The notes: generated by a model not told the origin, from the letters alone. A stretch of DNA of 32,192 nucleotides from Methylococcaceae bacterium (GCA_006844585.1 SPJM01000033.1:1-32192); one strand, 5' to 3'. Shown: positions 22,175-31,062, numbered from the stretch's first letter. Program-made: numbers and translations.

Positions 22175-25100
22175 TTAAATTTCAGGCTTTGTTTCTTCTT
22201 CCAGATGATTTTTTTCGGTTTTATCGCTTTTTCGCCATAGTTGATCTTTGGAAAAACACCTCCATCCCCATTGCAACCAATTCAGCAAGGAAGCTGCTAG
22301 CCATAAAGACCATAACAACATCAGCAGGCGATACACCAGCATCGGTAGAGATAAAACCGTCGCAGTCGGCAATAATGACGCTGTGCGGTCCTGATACCAC
22401 TTCAATTGATAAGCGCTGGATTGATTGCCGGCGATTTGCATGTCCGGCGAACCCAGCAAACCTTGTTGTACGGTAATAATCAATATTAACAAGGCAGCCA
22501 CCGTGAGCATGACGATGCCGATTTGTACTAAATTAAATGTCTGTGGCTTTTCAAACTTATTTTGTCCACGATAAGCGGTCGCTAATAGCCAAGCGATCAC
22601 AATCAAACCAGCCACTACAGGTACTTGACTCAAGCCGGTTAATAATAAAAACCATTGCCAGGCTTTCAACGGCGTCCAGCGAATTTTGCCCAATCCGTAA
22701 GCCAGCAACGCGATAATGCACAATACGCCCCAGATCAAAGCCGCCGGGCCGAACTGTGGTCCCCAGGTAAACAATACCCAACGCTCATCTCCCAAGCTCA
22801 TGCGGATATGATGATTAACGCTGGCTGTCGCTAAATCAATTTCGGGGCTGTGATACAACGGCGATAAGGCTTGATTTTGATGCCATTTAATTTGTACTGA
22901 TTGACTGCCGGGTTTAATCGGCAAAGTCAGTGTGCGGCCTTTCAATCGTATCGGTTGAGCGATGTTATTAATGTTCACCGATTGCAACTGGCTGTCTTCC
23001 GGTAAAGTAATGGCGTGCTGGCCGCCTTTGGAACTGCGTAAATTAATATCCAGTTGGTTCAATGCCGAGCGTTTACCGGGCTTGAGGAGCAATTCAGAAC
23101 GATCAATCGTCAAGGTCGGGCCGACCACTGTCTGCGGGCGGCTGACTTTTATCCGCACCTGTTCGCCCGGCCAAGGCCGCCATTCAGGCAGCCACTGTCC
23201 CTGTGGCTGTTGATGATGAACCACGCTGATGCCGTTTAATTCAATATGCCAGATTGGGCTGATATCGGCTTTCCATACTTCCATCCAGCGATCCGTTGCG
23301 GCGGCGGTTAAATTGATCTCATCCGTTTTCGCTAATATCGACTGCCATGACATTACCCGCTTATTAGCCGCCATATTGACTAACACGCGGTTGTCTTTAA
23401 CGCGAATATGTTCAGTTGTGACCGACTCGCCTTTCAGCAACGGCAGCTCTAAAACAATGGGCTCTCGCCCCGGATGCAAGCGCCTGACTCGGGTGGTCAA
23501 TCGCCAATCCAAACCAAAGCGCAGGGTTTTTTCGACTTGTATGAACGGCGGCAATGATGTCGGCTCCAGAATTTTATGTTGCCGCGCTTGTTGTTTGATC
23601 CGGGTGAAACGCAATTGATCATCCACTGAACCGTTTTCATGCAGCCCTTCCATTTGCCAACCTTTTACGTCGGCCTGCAATTGATGCGGCTTCAAGGGTA
23701 AAGGCAGCGTAAATTGATAGTGAGGCGGATTAAGGCCTTGCAACTCAATACGGTGTATGCCGGGTTCAAGCATCAATAACAAGGTTCCCTGCGAATTGCG
23801 AATGATTTGTTGAGAAACTTTGCCGTTGATCAGGATGCGCTGCGGCATCCACAGATTGACCCGCGCCGGTAGCGGAATAGCCGTATGTTGCTGACTATGC
23901 GCCTCCAGCACAATAGTCGTTTGGCGTTCATCAAGCCGTAGTCGCATCTGCGAAATTTGCGCGCAAGCAGGCAGACATTTTGGCTTTTTCAACAGTCGCT
24001 GTTGCAATTGATCAAGCAGCGCTTGATCAGGATAAGCCGCAGAGCTGTTTTCAGCAGGCATGATTGCCAAGAATATAAGCAGCAAGCCGCTAGCGTTTAC
24101 CGGTTTAAACTTCCATCTCTCATTAATCAATCCCAACATCAGCAGGCTAAGCACGATCACTAATACCACTCTCAGCAGATTCAGCCATAACATTGCGCGG
24201 GGTGATAAATACCATAGGCTTAGCTCTTGATCCGGGCTAACCAAGCCGTTCCAGCTTAAAATATGACGTTTCCAACGCCACTGCGGTATACCGGAACCGG
24301 TTTGAATATTGGCGTTCGGATCTATCTCGCTGATTTTTCCTGCTCGCTTAATTGCATCCGAGGCCTTGATAGGGGCAGAACTGGTTATGCCCATTAGGTT
24401 TCTGACTTTAGCGCGTTTTGAAACCACCGCTCGCTGTGCTTTGTCAGCCTCCATTTCAACCTCATCATCAAAAACTTCGGCGGGTTGACTGAAATGCGGG
24501 GTAGCGCTTAGCTCCAATTGCGGATATAAGGCAATCCGGACTTGATTGATTAAAAACGGAATAACGATAATCAACAAGCTCACGCTGCAACCATATTGAT
24601 AAAATTTAATAAGCTGTTTAAAGCGGCCTTGCGGAATCACCCGCAATAAGGCCGTCGCCAGCAATAAATTTAACCAGATAAAAGCCGGGGCGTCAGTTTC
24701 ATGCCAGATCAGCGCCAAGGTGATTAAAGCCAAAACGCCCCAACCGGCTCGCCACAACCTTGCGGTGGCGAAAGCGGCGATCAGCACTAAAAATAAATCC
24801 AGCAACGTCCAGCGGGTCAGCCAACTCTCAGGGCTGTTATCCGTTCCGCTGACGGCCAGCAAGCGCCAGCCCGGCGGTAAATTCAATTCCATCCGCACAT
24901 TTTGAAAATTTTGCCGCCAGCCGAGTGCGGAAAACTGATCAATATCGCCGCCGAGACGACTATCGGCGGTCATCGTTAAACGTCCTTTACGCACTTCCAC
25001 GCCTTGCGCCCCGGTTTGCGGATTCACTGTAATCAACTGTCCTAAGCCATTGATTTTTACTTGCCCCAAATTAGTTTCCGGCTTACTATCCAGCCGCCAA

Positions 25101-26215
25101 TTGCGGGTCATGGTTCCGCTGACTTGATCTTGCGCGCTGTAACCCTGTCCATCAAAATCCAACCACAAAGCGCGTTTTAGACTCAATTGGTTGGGTTCCG
25201 GGTCGGGGTTGCCGCGCCTAATGACTTTGAATTGCATGGTTTGGCCTTGCTTCAGCCAATAAGCGGGAATGTTTCGCCATTGCGCTGGCGTATTGGTCTG
25301 GCTCGGGTCGATAGCGGTCAAATTTTCAATTTCAACCAAGCGTTGATATGGCATCGCCTGAAATGACCAAATTTCTTGCCCCGGCCAGTTTTTATCGGCA
25401 ATATCCAGACTTAATGCATTCAGTTGCTTGGGATGTCGGGCATGCAATTCTATATCCCAATTTCCGGCTTTCACTTGCACTCGTAATTCGCCGTTGGCTT
25501 CAACACGCGCCGGTAAAGACGATTTTAAAGCGAACGGAATAAAGTCCTTTAATAAGGCATGGGGCAGCGCAATTTCCCTTTGCTCCCCTGATACTTTCAA
25601 CCTCATCAAGGTGATAAGCTGCAAAGGCGCGTCATCCTGAATTTTGCGAAAAACTTGCAAATCAAGTTTGTTGACGGGTTTTGAAGTTTGCTTGCCGACT
25701 GTTTGCTGATTTAACCACAAAACGCCGTTTTTAATGCTGTAATCCTGCTTGGCGACGCCGTTGACTGTTAAATCCAGCAATCCGGTTGCTGGCGGCAAAG
25801 TGATTTTTTTGGGCGATTGTAACCAATTAAAATCGCCCGCCAAGGTATATTGTCCCGGCTTTAGATAGACGACAGGCTGCCCGTTTCGCGACCCGACTTG
25901 AATTTTTTCGCCATTCGCCGTCACCTGTTGCGGCCAATTTTGCTGGTCGCCCGGTAAGCTTATCCAGGTTTCTTTATAAAGCGTCCAGCTTTGTTTAAAT
26001 TGACCGTTTTTATTATCTAAGATTAATTGTAAAGACCCCGACCAACTGCATTGCTTATTTTTATATTGGTTGAATAAAAACGGACAATGAATATCCGGAT
26101 AATCCATCAGCACCCAATCCGTCCACGGCTTGAGCGGCTCCGGCAGTTTGTCGGTTAATGCGCTGGCATAATGAGTAAAAAACGCCAAGATCAGTAAACA
26201 AATGACTCGAATCAT
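22175..26215 (-). CDS. Large membrane protein (1346 residues) with internal duplication, unknown
   Basis: GGAG lies 7 bases before the ATG. Residues 1-19 are a signal peptide. Two beta-rich periplasmic halves (about 30-465 and 730-1140) are separated by a membrane block (about 467-485, 490-507, 510-526, 542-560 and, after a charged loop, 676-698 and 708-722). The protein ends with further membrane segments (about 1150-1174, 1185-1214, 1230-1250 and 1285-1313) and a charged cytoplasmic tail. The halves look homologous: each begins with a Cys pair and shows a W/M-P-Q-x-v-x-x-NG ... L-(K/E)-PG-x-(Y/H) pattern (94-121 and 790-819). Both later carry an I(E/L)-N-G/L ... Q-W ... PGQ-x-(M/V)-x-(F/I)-K-V-x-R unit (293-334 and 990-1026). 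Function unknown; an envelope biogenesis or surface-sensing role is only a guess. A MITE-like element lies just upstream. Confidence 0.8.
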   Translation of the reverse strand: MIRVICLLILAFFTHYASALTDKLPEPLKPWTDWVLMDYPDIHCPFLFNQYKNKQCSWSGSLQLILDNKNGQFKQSWTLYKETWISLPGDQQNWPQQVTANGEKIQVGSRNGQPVVYLKPGQYTLAGDFNWLQSPKKITLPPATGLLDLTVNGVAKQDYSIKNGVLWLNQQTVGKQTSKPVNKLDLQVFRKIQDDAPLQLITLMRLKVSGEQREIALPHALLKDFIPFALKSSLPARVEANGELRVQVKAGNWDIELHARHPKQLNALSLDIADKNWPGQEIWSFQAMPYQRLVEIENLTAIDPSQTNTPAQWRNIPAYWLKQGQTMQFKVIRRGNPDPEPNQLSLKRALWLDFDGQGYSAQDQVSGTMTRNWRLDSKPETNLGQVKINGLGQLITVNPQTGAQGVEVRKGRLTMTADSRLGGDIDQFSALGWRQNFQNVRMELNLPPGWRLLAVSGTDNSPESWLTRWTLLDLFLVLIAAFATARLWRAGWGVLALITLALIWHETDAPAFIWLNLLLATALLRVIPQGRFKQLIKFYQYGCSVSLLIIVIPFLINQVRIALYPQLELSATPHFSQPAEVFDDEVEMEADKAQRAVVSKRAKVRNLMGITSSAPIKASDAIKRAGKISEIDPNANIQTGSGIPQWRWKRHILSWNGLVSPDQELSLWYLSPRAMLWLNLLRVVLVIVLSLLMLGLINERWKFKPVNASGLLLIFLAIMPAENSSAAYPDQALLDQLQQRLLKKPKCLPACAQISQMRLRLDERQTTIVLEAHSQQHTAIPLPARVNLWMPQRILINGKVSQQIIRNSQGTLLLMLEPGIHRIELQGLNPPHYQFTLPLPLKPHQLQADVKGWQMEGLHENGSVDDQLRFTRIKQQARQHKILEPTSLPPFIQVEKTLRFGLDWRLTTRVRRLHPGREPIVLELPLLKGESVTTEHIRVKDNRVLVNMAANKRVMSWQSILAKTDEINLTAAATDRWMEVWKADISPIWHIELNGISVVHHQQPQGQWLPEWRPWPGEQVRIKVSRPQTVVGPTLTIDRSELLLKPGKRSALNQLDINLRSSKGGQHAITLPEDSQLQSVNINNIAQPIRLKGRTLTLPIKPGSQSVQIKWHQNQALSPLYHSPEIDLATASVNHHIRMSLGDERWVLFTWGPQFGPAALIWGVLCIIALLAYGLGKIRWTPLKAWQWFLLLTGLSQVPVVAGLIVIAWLLATAYRGQNKFEKPQTFNLVQIGIVMLTVAALLILIITVQQGLLGSPDMQIAGNQSSAYQLKWYQDRTASLLPTATVLSLPMLVYRLLMLLWSLWLAASLLNWLQWGWRCFSKDQLWRKSDKTEKNHLEEETKPEI

Positions 26216-26245
26216 GGTAACACTCCGGCTGCTGGACTTTACTTA

Positions 26246-26481
26246 GGACTGAGAATTTTATAAAACTCAAAACTAACTTGTACTAAAGCATAAGAATCGC
26301 TAAAGCTTTTCTAATCTTTTTGTCCAGCTTCTACGTTGCCTACATGGATGTAGGTAAGGGGCGTGAGCAGGAGCGGAAGCTTTGTGGAAATAGTTACATA
26401 GCTTGCTATGCGCCTATTTCCACGCCTTGAATCTGAACAAAAATCCTACGCTAGTTTCGAGTTTTATTTCATCCTCAGTCC
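26246..26481. mobile_element. MITE-like element with terminal inverted repeats and TTA flanks
   Basis: A 236-bp non-coding segment with imperfect terminal inverted repeats of about 30 bp. The ends GGACTGAG and CTCAGTCC are exact, and the match continues with scattered differences through a shared ATAAAACTC. It is flanked on both sides by TTA (26243-26245 and 26482-26484), a possible 3-bp target duplication. Inside are hairpins at 26339-26354 (arms cctacat/atgtagg) and 26384-26423 (10-bp and 6-bp stems). It lies 31 bases upstream of the large membrane-protein gene. A 19-base copy of its left end occurs at 1949-1967. No transposase frame is present. Confidence 0.65.
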
Positions 26482-26637
26482 TTATAATGTTGCAAACAAA
26501 TATATTAAGCAATATCCTACGCCTTTCCAATTGAATTCGCGCGGCATTATCAACTCATCAAGTGCTTTGAAATTGATGAATCAATACTTCGCATCGTTGA
26601 TCGCGACTCGGAATATTATAAAAACACAGGTATACAC

Positions 26638-27057
26638 ATGATCGGAACCATAGAAAACTACAACGAAGAGAGCCAGTCAGGCATTATTGAATATGAAGAG
26701 GAGCAATATGCCTTTAATTTGGCGCAATGGACTTCAGAGGAAGCGCCGAAAACAGGCGACACCGTCGATTTTGATGAAGACGAGGGGCAAGTGACCGAAG
26801 TCGGCATTGCCAGCGCTTATCTGGCCAAAAATACGCTTAAACCAGTTAAGAAAAAATGGGTTGCCTGTACCTTAGGCTTGATATTAGGTTTGGTCGGGGC
26901 GCATCGCTTTTATTTGGGTTATTGGGGATTCGGCATCGCGCAGATTGCAGTCACCTTGATTACCGGCGGATACGGCGTTATGTGGGGGTTAATTGAAGGC
27001 GTATTAATCGGCACAGGGCATATTTATAAAGACGCTAAAGGTCGCCCGTTGAAATAA
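26638..27057 (+). CDS. TM2-domain protein with N-terminal cold-shock-like domain
   Basis: 139 residues. Residues 1-56 look like a small OB/cold-shock-type domain (MIGTIENYNEESQSGIIEYEEEQYAF ... GDTVDF ... GQVTEVG). It has the G-x-I-x-x-Y/F and G-I-I pattern of CSD proteins but a highly acidic surface and no RNP aromatic motif, so nucleic-acid binding is doubtful. Residues about 72-133 are a TM2 domain: two membrane helices joined by a loop with the GAHRFYLGYWGFGIAQ motif and an IEGVLIG end. AGG lies about 7 bases before the ATG. TM2 proteins are inner-membrane proteins of mostly unknown role. The gene stands alone, followed by the large palindrome at 27159. Confidence 0.85.
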   Translation: MIGTIENYNEESQSGIIEYEEEQYAFNLAQWTSEEAPKTGDTVDFDEDEGQVTEVGIASAYLAKNTLKPVKKKWVACTLGLILGLVGAHRFYLGYWGFGIAQIAVTLITGGYGVMWGLIEGVLIGTGHIYKDAKGRPLK

Positions 27058-27158
27058 GGTAAAAACATCTTCGGACTTCCAACTTTATTGGCAATAAGTA
27101 CCCGTGCAAAATTAATCTAACACTTTGTAGAATGAGTAAAATAGAACACAATCCTATC

Positions 27159-27233
27159 GTAGGTTGCGGGTGAGGCGCGAACCCCAACAGTGTGCATAAA
27201 ATTGTTGGGGTTCGCGCCTCACCCACAACCTAC
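27159..27233. repeat. Large REP-like palindrome, 31-bp arms
   Basis: Left arm 27159-27189 and right arm 27203-27233 are complementary at 30 of 31 positions around a 13-base AT-rich loop. The inner half contains the gcgaaccccaaca core also found at 22060-22109, and the outer ends are gtaggtt/aacctac. Such sequences are typical of dispersed palindromic repeats mobilised by RAYT transposases. It lies between the convergent TM2 gene and RND permease gene and could act as a bidirectional terminator. Confidence 0.85.
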
Positions 27234-27299
27234 TCAAGTTATACAAAAAAATGTTAAATTAATTATGCTTGGGTACTTACTTGGGCGCTTAAACATCGT

Positions 27300-30200
27300 T
27301 TAGGAACGGGGATAAAATTTCAGGGTCTTAATATTCTCAAGCAACAAATAAAACGCAGGGACTAAAAATAAAGTAATAAAGGTTGCAAACATCACCCCGT
27401 AGGCCAGTGACACCGCCATTGGAATTAAAAATTGCGCTTGCGTATCGGTGCTGCTCATCATCGGCAGCAGGCCAAAAAAAGTGGTTACAGAAGTCAGCAG
27501 GATAGCCCGAAATCGAGCCTTGCCGGCTGCCGCCACCGCGTCGAATAAAACTGCCCCGGCGCGTCGGCGGCGGTTGATATAATCCACCAACACCAGGCTG
27601 TCGTTCACCACCACCCCGGTTAAGGCCAACATGCCCAACACGCTCTGAATAGTTAAATCCATCCCTAAAAGCAAATGCCCGATTACCGCGCCGATTAAAC
27701 CGAAGGGGATAACCGACATCACAATAAAAGGCTGTGAATAAGATTGAAAGGGAATCGCCAGCAAGGCGTAAATCGCAAATAACACCAGCGCCAGCCCCAC
27801 CGCCAGACTGCTGAACGATTCCCGCATTTCCCGCGCTTCGCCTTCTTCCTGATAACGCAGATCGGGAAAATCCTGTAACATCTCCTTGATATACAAATTC
27901 ATTTCTTGTTGCAGCACCGGCAGCTGCACTACTTTTTGATCGACATCGGCAGTCACATGAATGGTGCGGTAACGTTCGGAACGATTAATCACCGCTGGCG
28001 CACGGTCGATGCGAATATCCGCCACTTCCCGAATCGGCAGTTCCACGCCGTCAGGTGTGAGAATTTTCATTTGCTCCAGATTAGCGAACGATTGCCGCTC
28101 GGATTTCGGATAACGCACGTAGACTTTTACTTCTTCGCCATCGCGCTGCATACGTTGCACTTCCATGCCATGAAAGGCGCTACGCACCTGATAGCCCAAA
28201 TCGCGACTGCTCATCCCCAACAGTTCGCCTTCCGTTTTAAGGCTCAGCTGAATTTGTTCTTTGCCCTGTGAAAAGTCATCGCCTATATCAAATACGCCGG
28301 GATATTGCGCTAATTGTTTCTTAATCAGAGCGGCCGCCTGATTCAACTCTGCGAAATCATCTCCCTTCAGCATAAAATCGACGACATTAGAGGGTCTGAA
28401 AATCGAGGCGCTGAACGTTAGTTTTTTTGCGCCGGGAATCGAACCTACGTTATCTCGCCACTCGCGCGCCAATTCCGGACTGCTGACCGGGTGCGTCCGC
28501 ATTTCCTGAGGAATAATTTCAAATTTGACATTACCCTGATGGGGTTTCAGCCCCATCCGCGTACTGCCTTGAATACTCACCGTGGAATACACATCGGTAA
28601 TAATGGTCTCGCCGGGAATTTCGCTGTTATACTTTTGTTTGAGCTTCAAGGCTTCCTTTTCAATGCGCTCAATATGGCGGCGGGTGACTTCGTAAGGCGT
28701 TCCCGCCGGCAAGGTCAACGACATGCGCACCACTTCGCTTTGTACTCGTGGGAAAAAGGTAAAGCGTATCCAACCGCTGAAAATCAGACTGGCCACCACC
28801 AGCATTACGCTGAAAAAAATCGCCAGGGTTAAGCCGGGTCGCCGTAAAGCGCGATGCAACAGCGGTTGATAAAAGCGTGAAATAAATCGCGACAAGCCGC
28901 GATCAACCGCCAATTGCATACGACTCAACCAATTATTCCCTTGCATCGGCTTTAAATGCTTTAAATGCGCCGGTAAAATCAATTTCGTTTCCACCAGCGA
29001 CAGCAGCAATACCGGTATCACAATCGCCGGTATCATGGTGAACATTTTGCTGCGCGCGCCTTCCATCGTCATTAGCGAGGCAAAGGCCACAACTGTCGTC
29101 AATACCCCAAAAGTAACAGCGGTGGCGACTTCCTGCGTTCCCTTGATGACCGCCTCAGTGCCGTCTTCATCTTCAGCCAGATGTTTATAGATATTTTCGC
29201 CAGTCACAATGGCGTCATCCACCACAATGCCCAACACCATAATAAAAGCAAACACGCTGGTGTAATTAATGGTGACATCAAAAATCGGCATAAAGGCAAA
29301 AGCGCCGATCACCGAAACCGGTATTCCCAGCACCACCCAGAAAGCCAATTGCATGCGCAGGAACAGGGTTAGCACCAAAAAAACCAATAACGCTCCTTGC
29401 ATGGCGGTATTCACCAAAGAAGTAATCCTGCCTTTAATGTATTTGGAGCGATCGCGCCAATAACTTAATTCCACGCCGGGCGGCATCTTCGCCTGCGCTC
29501 TCACAATGTAATCTTTAACTTGTTGGGCGATGTCTATAGCATTCTGTTCGCCTAATCGGTACACCTCAATCATCACCGCCGGTTTGCCGTTGTAACGCGA
29601 TAAAATCGGCATTTCTACAAAACCATCGCGAATGTCGGCAATCTCCCCCAGTTTTAAGCGGGTTCCATCGATATTGCTGCGAATGTCGATTTCGGCAAAA
29701 TCTTCACCGTGATACAACTGCCCCTGAGTGCGCAGCAAAAATTCCTGATCGCCAGCCTGAATCGCACCGGCCGGTAAATCAATAGATGATTGGCGGATGG
29801 CTTCGGCAATATCAAAAAACTTCAGGCCATATTGGCGTAGCTTTTCTTCAATAATCTCAATGGAAATTTCAAAGGGTCGGATTCCGGTGATATCCACTTG
29901 CGTGATGCCGGGCAAATCGACGATCTGATTACGGACTTTATTGCCCAATTCGCGCAGCTCCATTTCCGGCAAATCGGCGCTGACCGCCACCGTAATCACT
30001 TCAAAGCGCCGCGATATCACCCCCACTTCCAGATTCTCCACCTCATCAGGAAAGCTGTGGATGGTATCCACCCGCGATTGAATATCGGCCAGCACCTCGC
30101 GATAACCATAGCCGTCGGCGGTCTGCATGGTCACCGAGCCGCCGCCTTCATTGGCGGTTCCCCGCAATTCAGTGATCCCCGGCAAATCATAAATCACTTC

Positions 30201-30410
30201 TTCAATGCGGCTGACCACTGATTTTTCAATATCTTCCGGGGTGCCGCCCGGATAAGTGAACTTTACAAACAAGCGACTGCGTTCATACTGCGGCGAAGAC
30301 TCTACCGGCACCTGACTCTTTAAAATATAAAGGCCGCTGAGGACAATAAAGCCCATCAGCAAATTGGCCGCGACCCGGTTACGGGCAAACCAGATGATTA
30401 AACTATTCAT
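27300..30410 (-). CDS. RND efflux transporter permease
   Basis: 1036 residues, full AcrB-family length and layout: TM1 at about 12-30, a large periplasmic porter loop (about 31-335), TM2-TM6, a second large loop, and TM7-TM12 ending FLVPAFYLLLE. The TM4 proton-relay pair is present as D398-D399 (GIVVDDAIV). The TM10 lysine of AcrB-type pumps is not seen: the equivalent stretch reads GVVVNDSLVLVDYINRRRR (about 932-950), as in other RND subfamilies. It pumps substrates out using the proton gradient, with the membrane fusion protein encoded at 31063-32192. Substrate unknown. Unlike the usual arrangement, the fusion-protein gene does not directly precede it; 652 bases with two oppositely oriented genes intervene. 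Confidence 0.93.
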   Translation of the reverse strand: MNSLIIWFARNRVAANLLMGFIVLSGLYILKSQVPVESSPQYERSRLFVKFTYPGGTPEDIEKSVVSRIEEVIYDLPGITELRGTANEGGGSVTMQTADGYGYREVLADIQSRVDTIHSFPDEVENLEVGVISRRFEVITVAVSADLPEMELRELGNKVRNQIVDLPGITQVDITGIRPFEISIEIIEEKLRQYGLKFFDIAEAIRQSSIDLPAGAIQAGDQEFLLRTQGQLYHGEDFAEIDIRSNIDGTRLKLGEIADIRDGFVEMPILSRYNGKPAVMIEVYRLGEQNAIDIAQQVKDYIVRAQAKMPPGVELSYWRDRSKYIKGRITSLVNTAMQGALLVFLVLTLFLRMQLAFWVVLGIPVSVIGAFAFMPIFDVTINYTSVFAFIMVLGIVVDDAIVTGENIYKHLAEDEDGTEAVIKGTQEVATAVTFGVLTTVVAFASLMTMEGARSKMFTMIPAIVIPVLLLSLVETKLILPAHLKHLKPMQGNNWLSRMQLAVDRGLSRFISRFYQPLLHRALRRPGLTLAIFFSVMLVVASLIFSGWIRFTFFPRVQSEVVRMSLTLPAGTPYEVTRRHIERIEKEALKLKQKYNSEIPGETIITDVYSTVSIQGSTRMGLKPHQGNVKFEIIPQEMRTHPVSSPELAREWRDNVGSIPGAKKLTFSASIFRPSNVVDFMLKGDDFAELNQAAALIKKQLAQYPGVFDIGDDFSQGKEQIQLSLKTEGELLGMSSRDLGYQVRSAFHGMEVQRMQRDGEEVKVYVRYPKSERQSFANLEQMKILTPDGVELPIREVADIRIDRAPAVINRSERYRTIHVTADVDQKVVQLPVLQQEMNLYIKEMLQDFPDLRYQEEGEAREMRESFSSLAVGLALVLFAIYALLAIPFQSYSQPFIVMSVIPFGLIGAVIGHLLLGMDLTIQSVLGMLALTGVVVNDSLVLVDYINRRRRAGAVLFDAVAAAGKARFRAILLTSVTTFFGLLPMMSSTDTQAQFLIPMAVSLAYGVMFATFITLFLVPAFYLLLENIKTLKFYPRS

Positions 30411-30458
30411 AGTTTGACAAAAATTGATTCATGAAAATAGCGGTTTATGGCAAAATAA

Positions 30459-30671
30459 ATAAAAACACTGAGTTATAAAATTCACGTTCCTAAGTACGCT
30501 GGATATGAAATGACCGTAAATATTCATACAGGTGTTGTCGAAGGTAAATTTCCCAAACGGGCATTGCGCCATGTTCTTGAGTGGTATGAAATACATCGAG
30601 AAGAATTGATTGAAAACTGGGCGCTTTGTCAAAACAATGAAGCTCCAAAACCAATTGAACCATTGGAGTAA
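30459..30671 (+). pseudogene. 5'-truncated DUF4160-family gene
   Basis: A frame open from 30459 (after a TAA at 30456) to TAA at 30669-30671 encodes an end typical of DUF4160: GYEMTVNIHTG, EGKFPKRAL, VLEWYEIHREEL and a final PKPIEPLE. Normal members begin about 30 residues earlier with a (R/K)-FFGI ... PPHFH segment. Here only HVPKYAGYE remains and no start codon or HFH motif is visible upstream. An internal ATG at 30510 would give a 53-residue remnant. DUF4160 genes are usually paired with DUF2442, as here, in putative toxin-antitoxin-like modules. The cut falls between this gene and the RND permease start, suggesting the cassette lost its front on or after insertion. Confidence 0.7.
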
Positions 30672-30677
30672 TAAAAT

Positions 30678-30965
30678 ATGTTTCTTCATGTCACAGATGC
30701 AAAATATTTGGAAGATTATAAAGTAAAAGTTACTTTCAATAATGGCCGAGAGGGAGTGGCGGATTTATCCGGCGCTTTAAAAGGAAAACTATTTGAACCA
30801 TTAAAAAACAAAAAGTTATTTTCCAATCTGACGGTTGATAAAGAACTCGACACCATTGTTTGGGCAAACGGGGCGGATTTAGCGCCTGAATTTATTTTTT
30901 TTCAAGCATTTAAGAACGAGCCGGAGCTTCAACAACAATTTAAAGAATGGGGTTATGTCAATTAA
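30678..30965 (+). CDS. DUF2442-family protein
   Basis: 95 residues. The pattern is that of DUF2442: an N-terminal DAKYLEDYKVKVTFNNGREGVADLS, a central LKGKLFEPLKNKKLFSNLTVDKELDTIVWANGADLAPEF and a short C-terminal extension. It begins 6 bases after the stop of the DUF4160 remnant, so the two were one operon. The start has only weak upstream purines (gga at about -14). DUF2442 partners are often listed with toxin-antitoxin-like cassettes, but biochemical activity is not established. Orientation is opposite to the RND genes on both sides. Confidence 0.88.
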   Translation: MFLHVTDAKYLEDYKVKVTFNNGREGVADLSGALKGKLFEPLKNKKLFSNLTVDKELDTIVWANGADLAPEFIFFQAFKNEPELQQQFKEWGYVN

Positions 30966-31001
30966 TAGCTCACGCCCCGCCATATAAATAATTGATAAAT
31001 C

Positions 31002-31027
31002 GGGGCGCAGGCTTTAGCCTACGCCCC
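31002..31027. repeat. Short GC-rich palindrome, REP-like
   Basis: Arms ggggcgcaggct (31002-31013) and agcctacgcccc (31016-31027) pair with one mismatch around a TT loop. The core GGCT-TT-AGCC is of the same design as the GACT-TC-AGTC palindromes at 120-170. It lies between the ends of the convergent DUF2442 and membrane-fusion-protein genes and probably also works as a terminator. Confidence 0.65.
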
Positions 31028-31062
31028 AATGAGTATTTTGCATATAGCTTCCTGGTTTTTCG

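Noticed and set aside
26408-26641. Plus-strand open frame of 77 codons
   Set aside because: Begins inside the MITE-like element and crosses its right terminal repeat; no ribosome site or domain.
30429-30689. 86-codon minus-strand open frame between the pump genes
   Set aside because: It is opposite the DUF4160 remnant, whose protein sequence is clearly recognisable on the plus strand.
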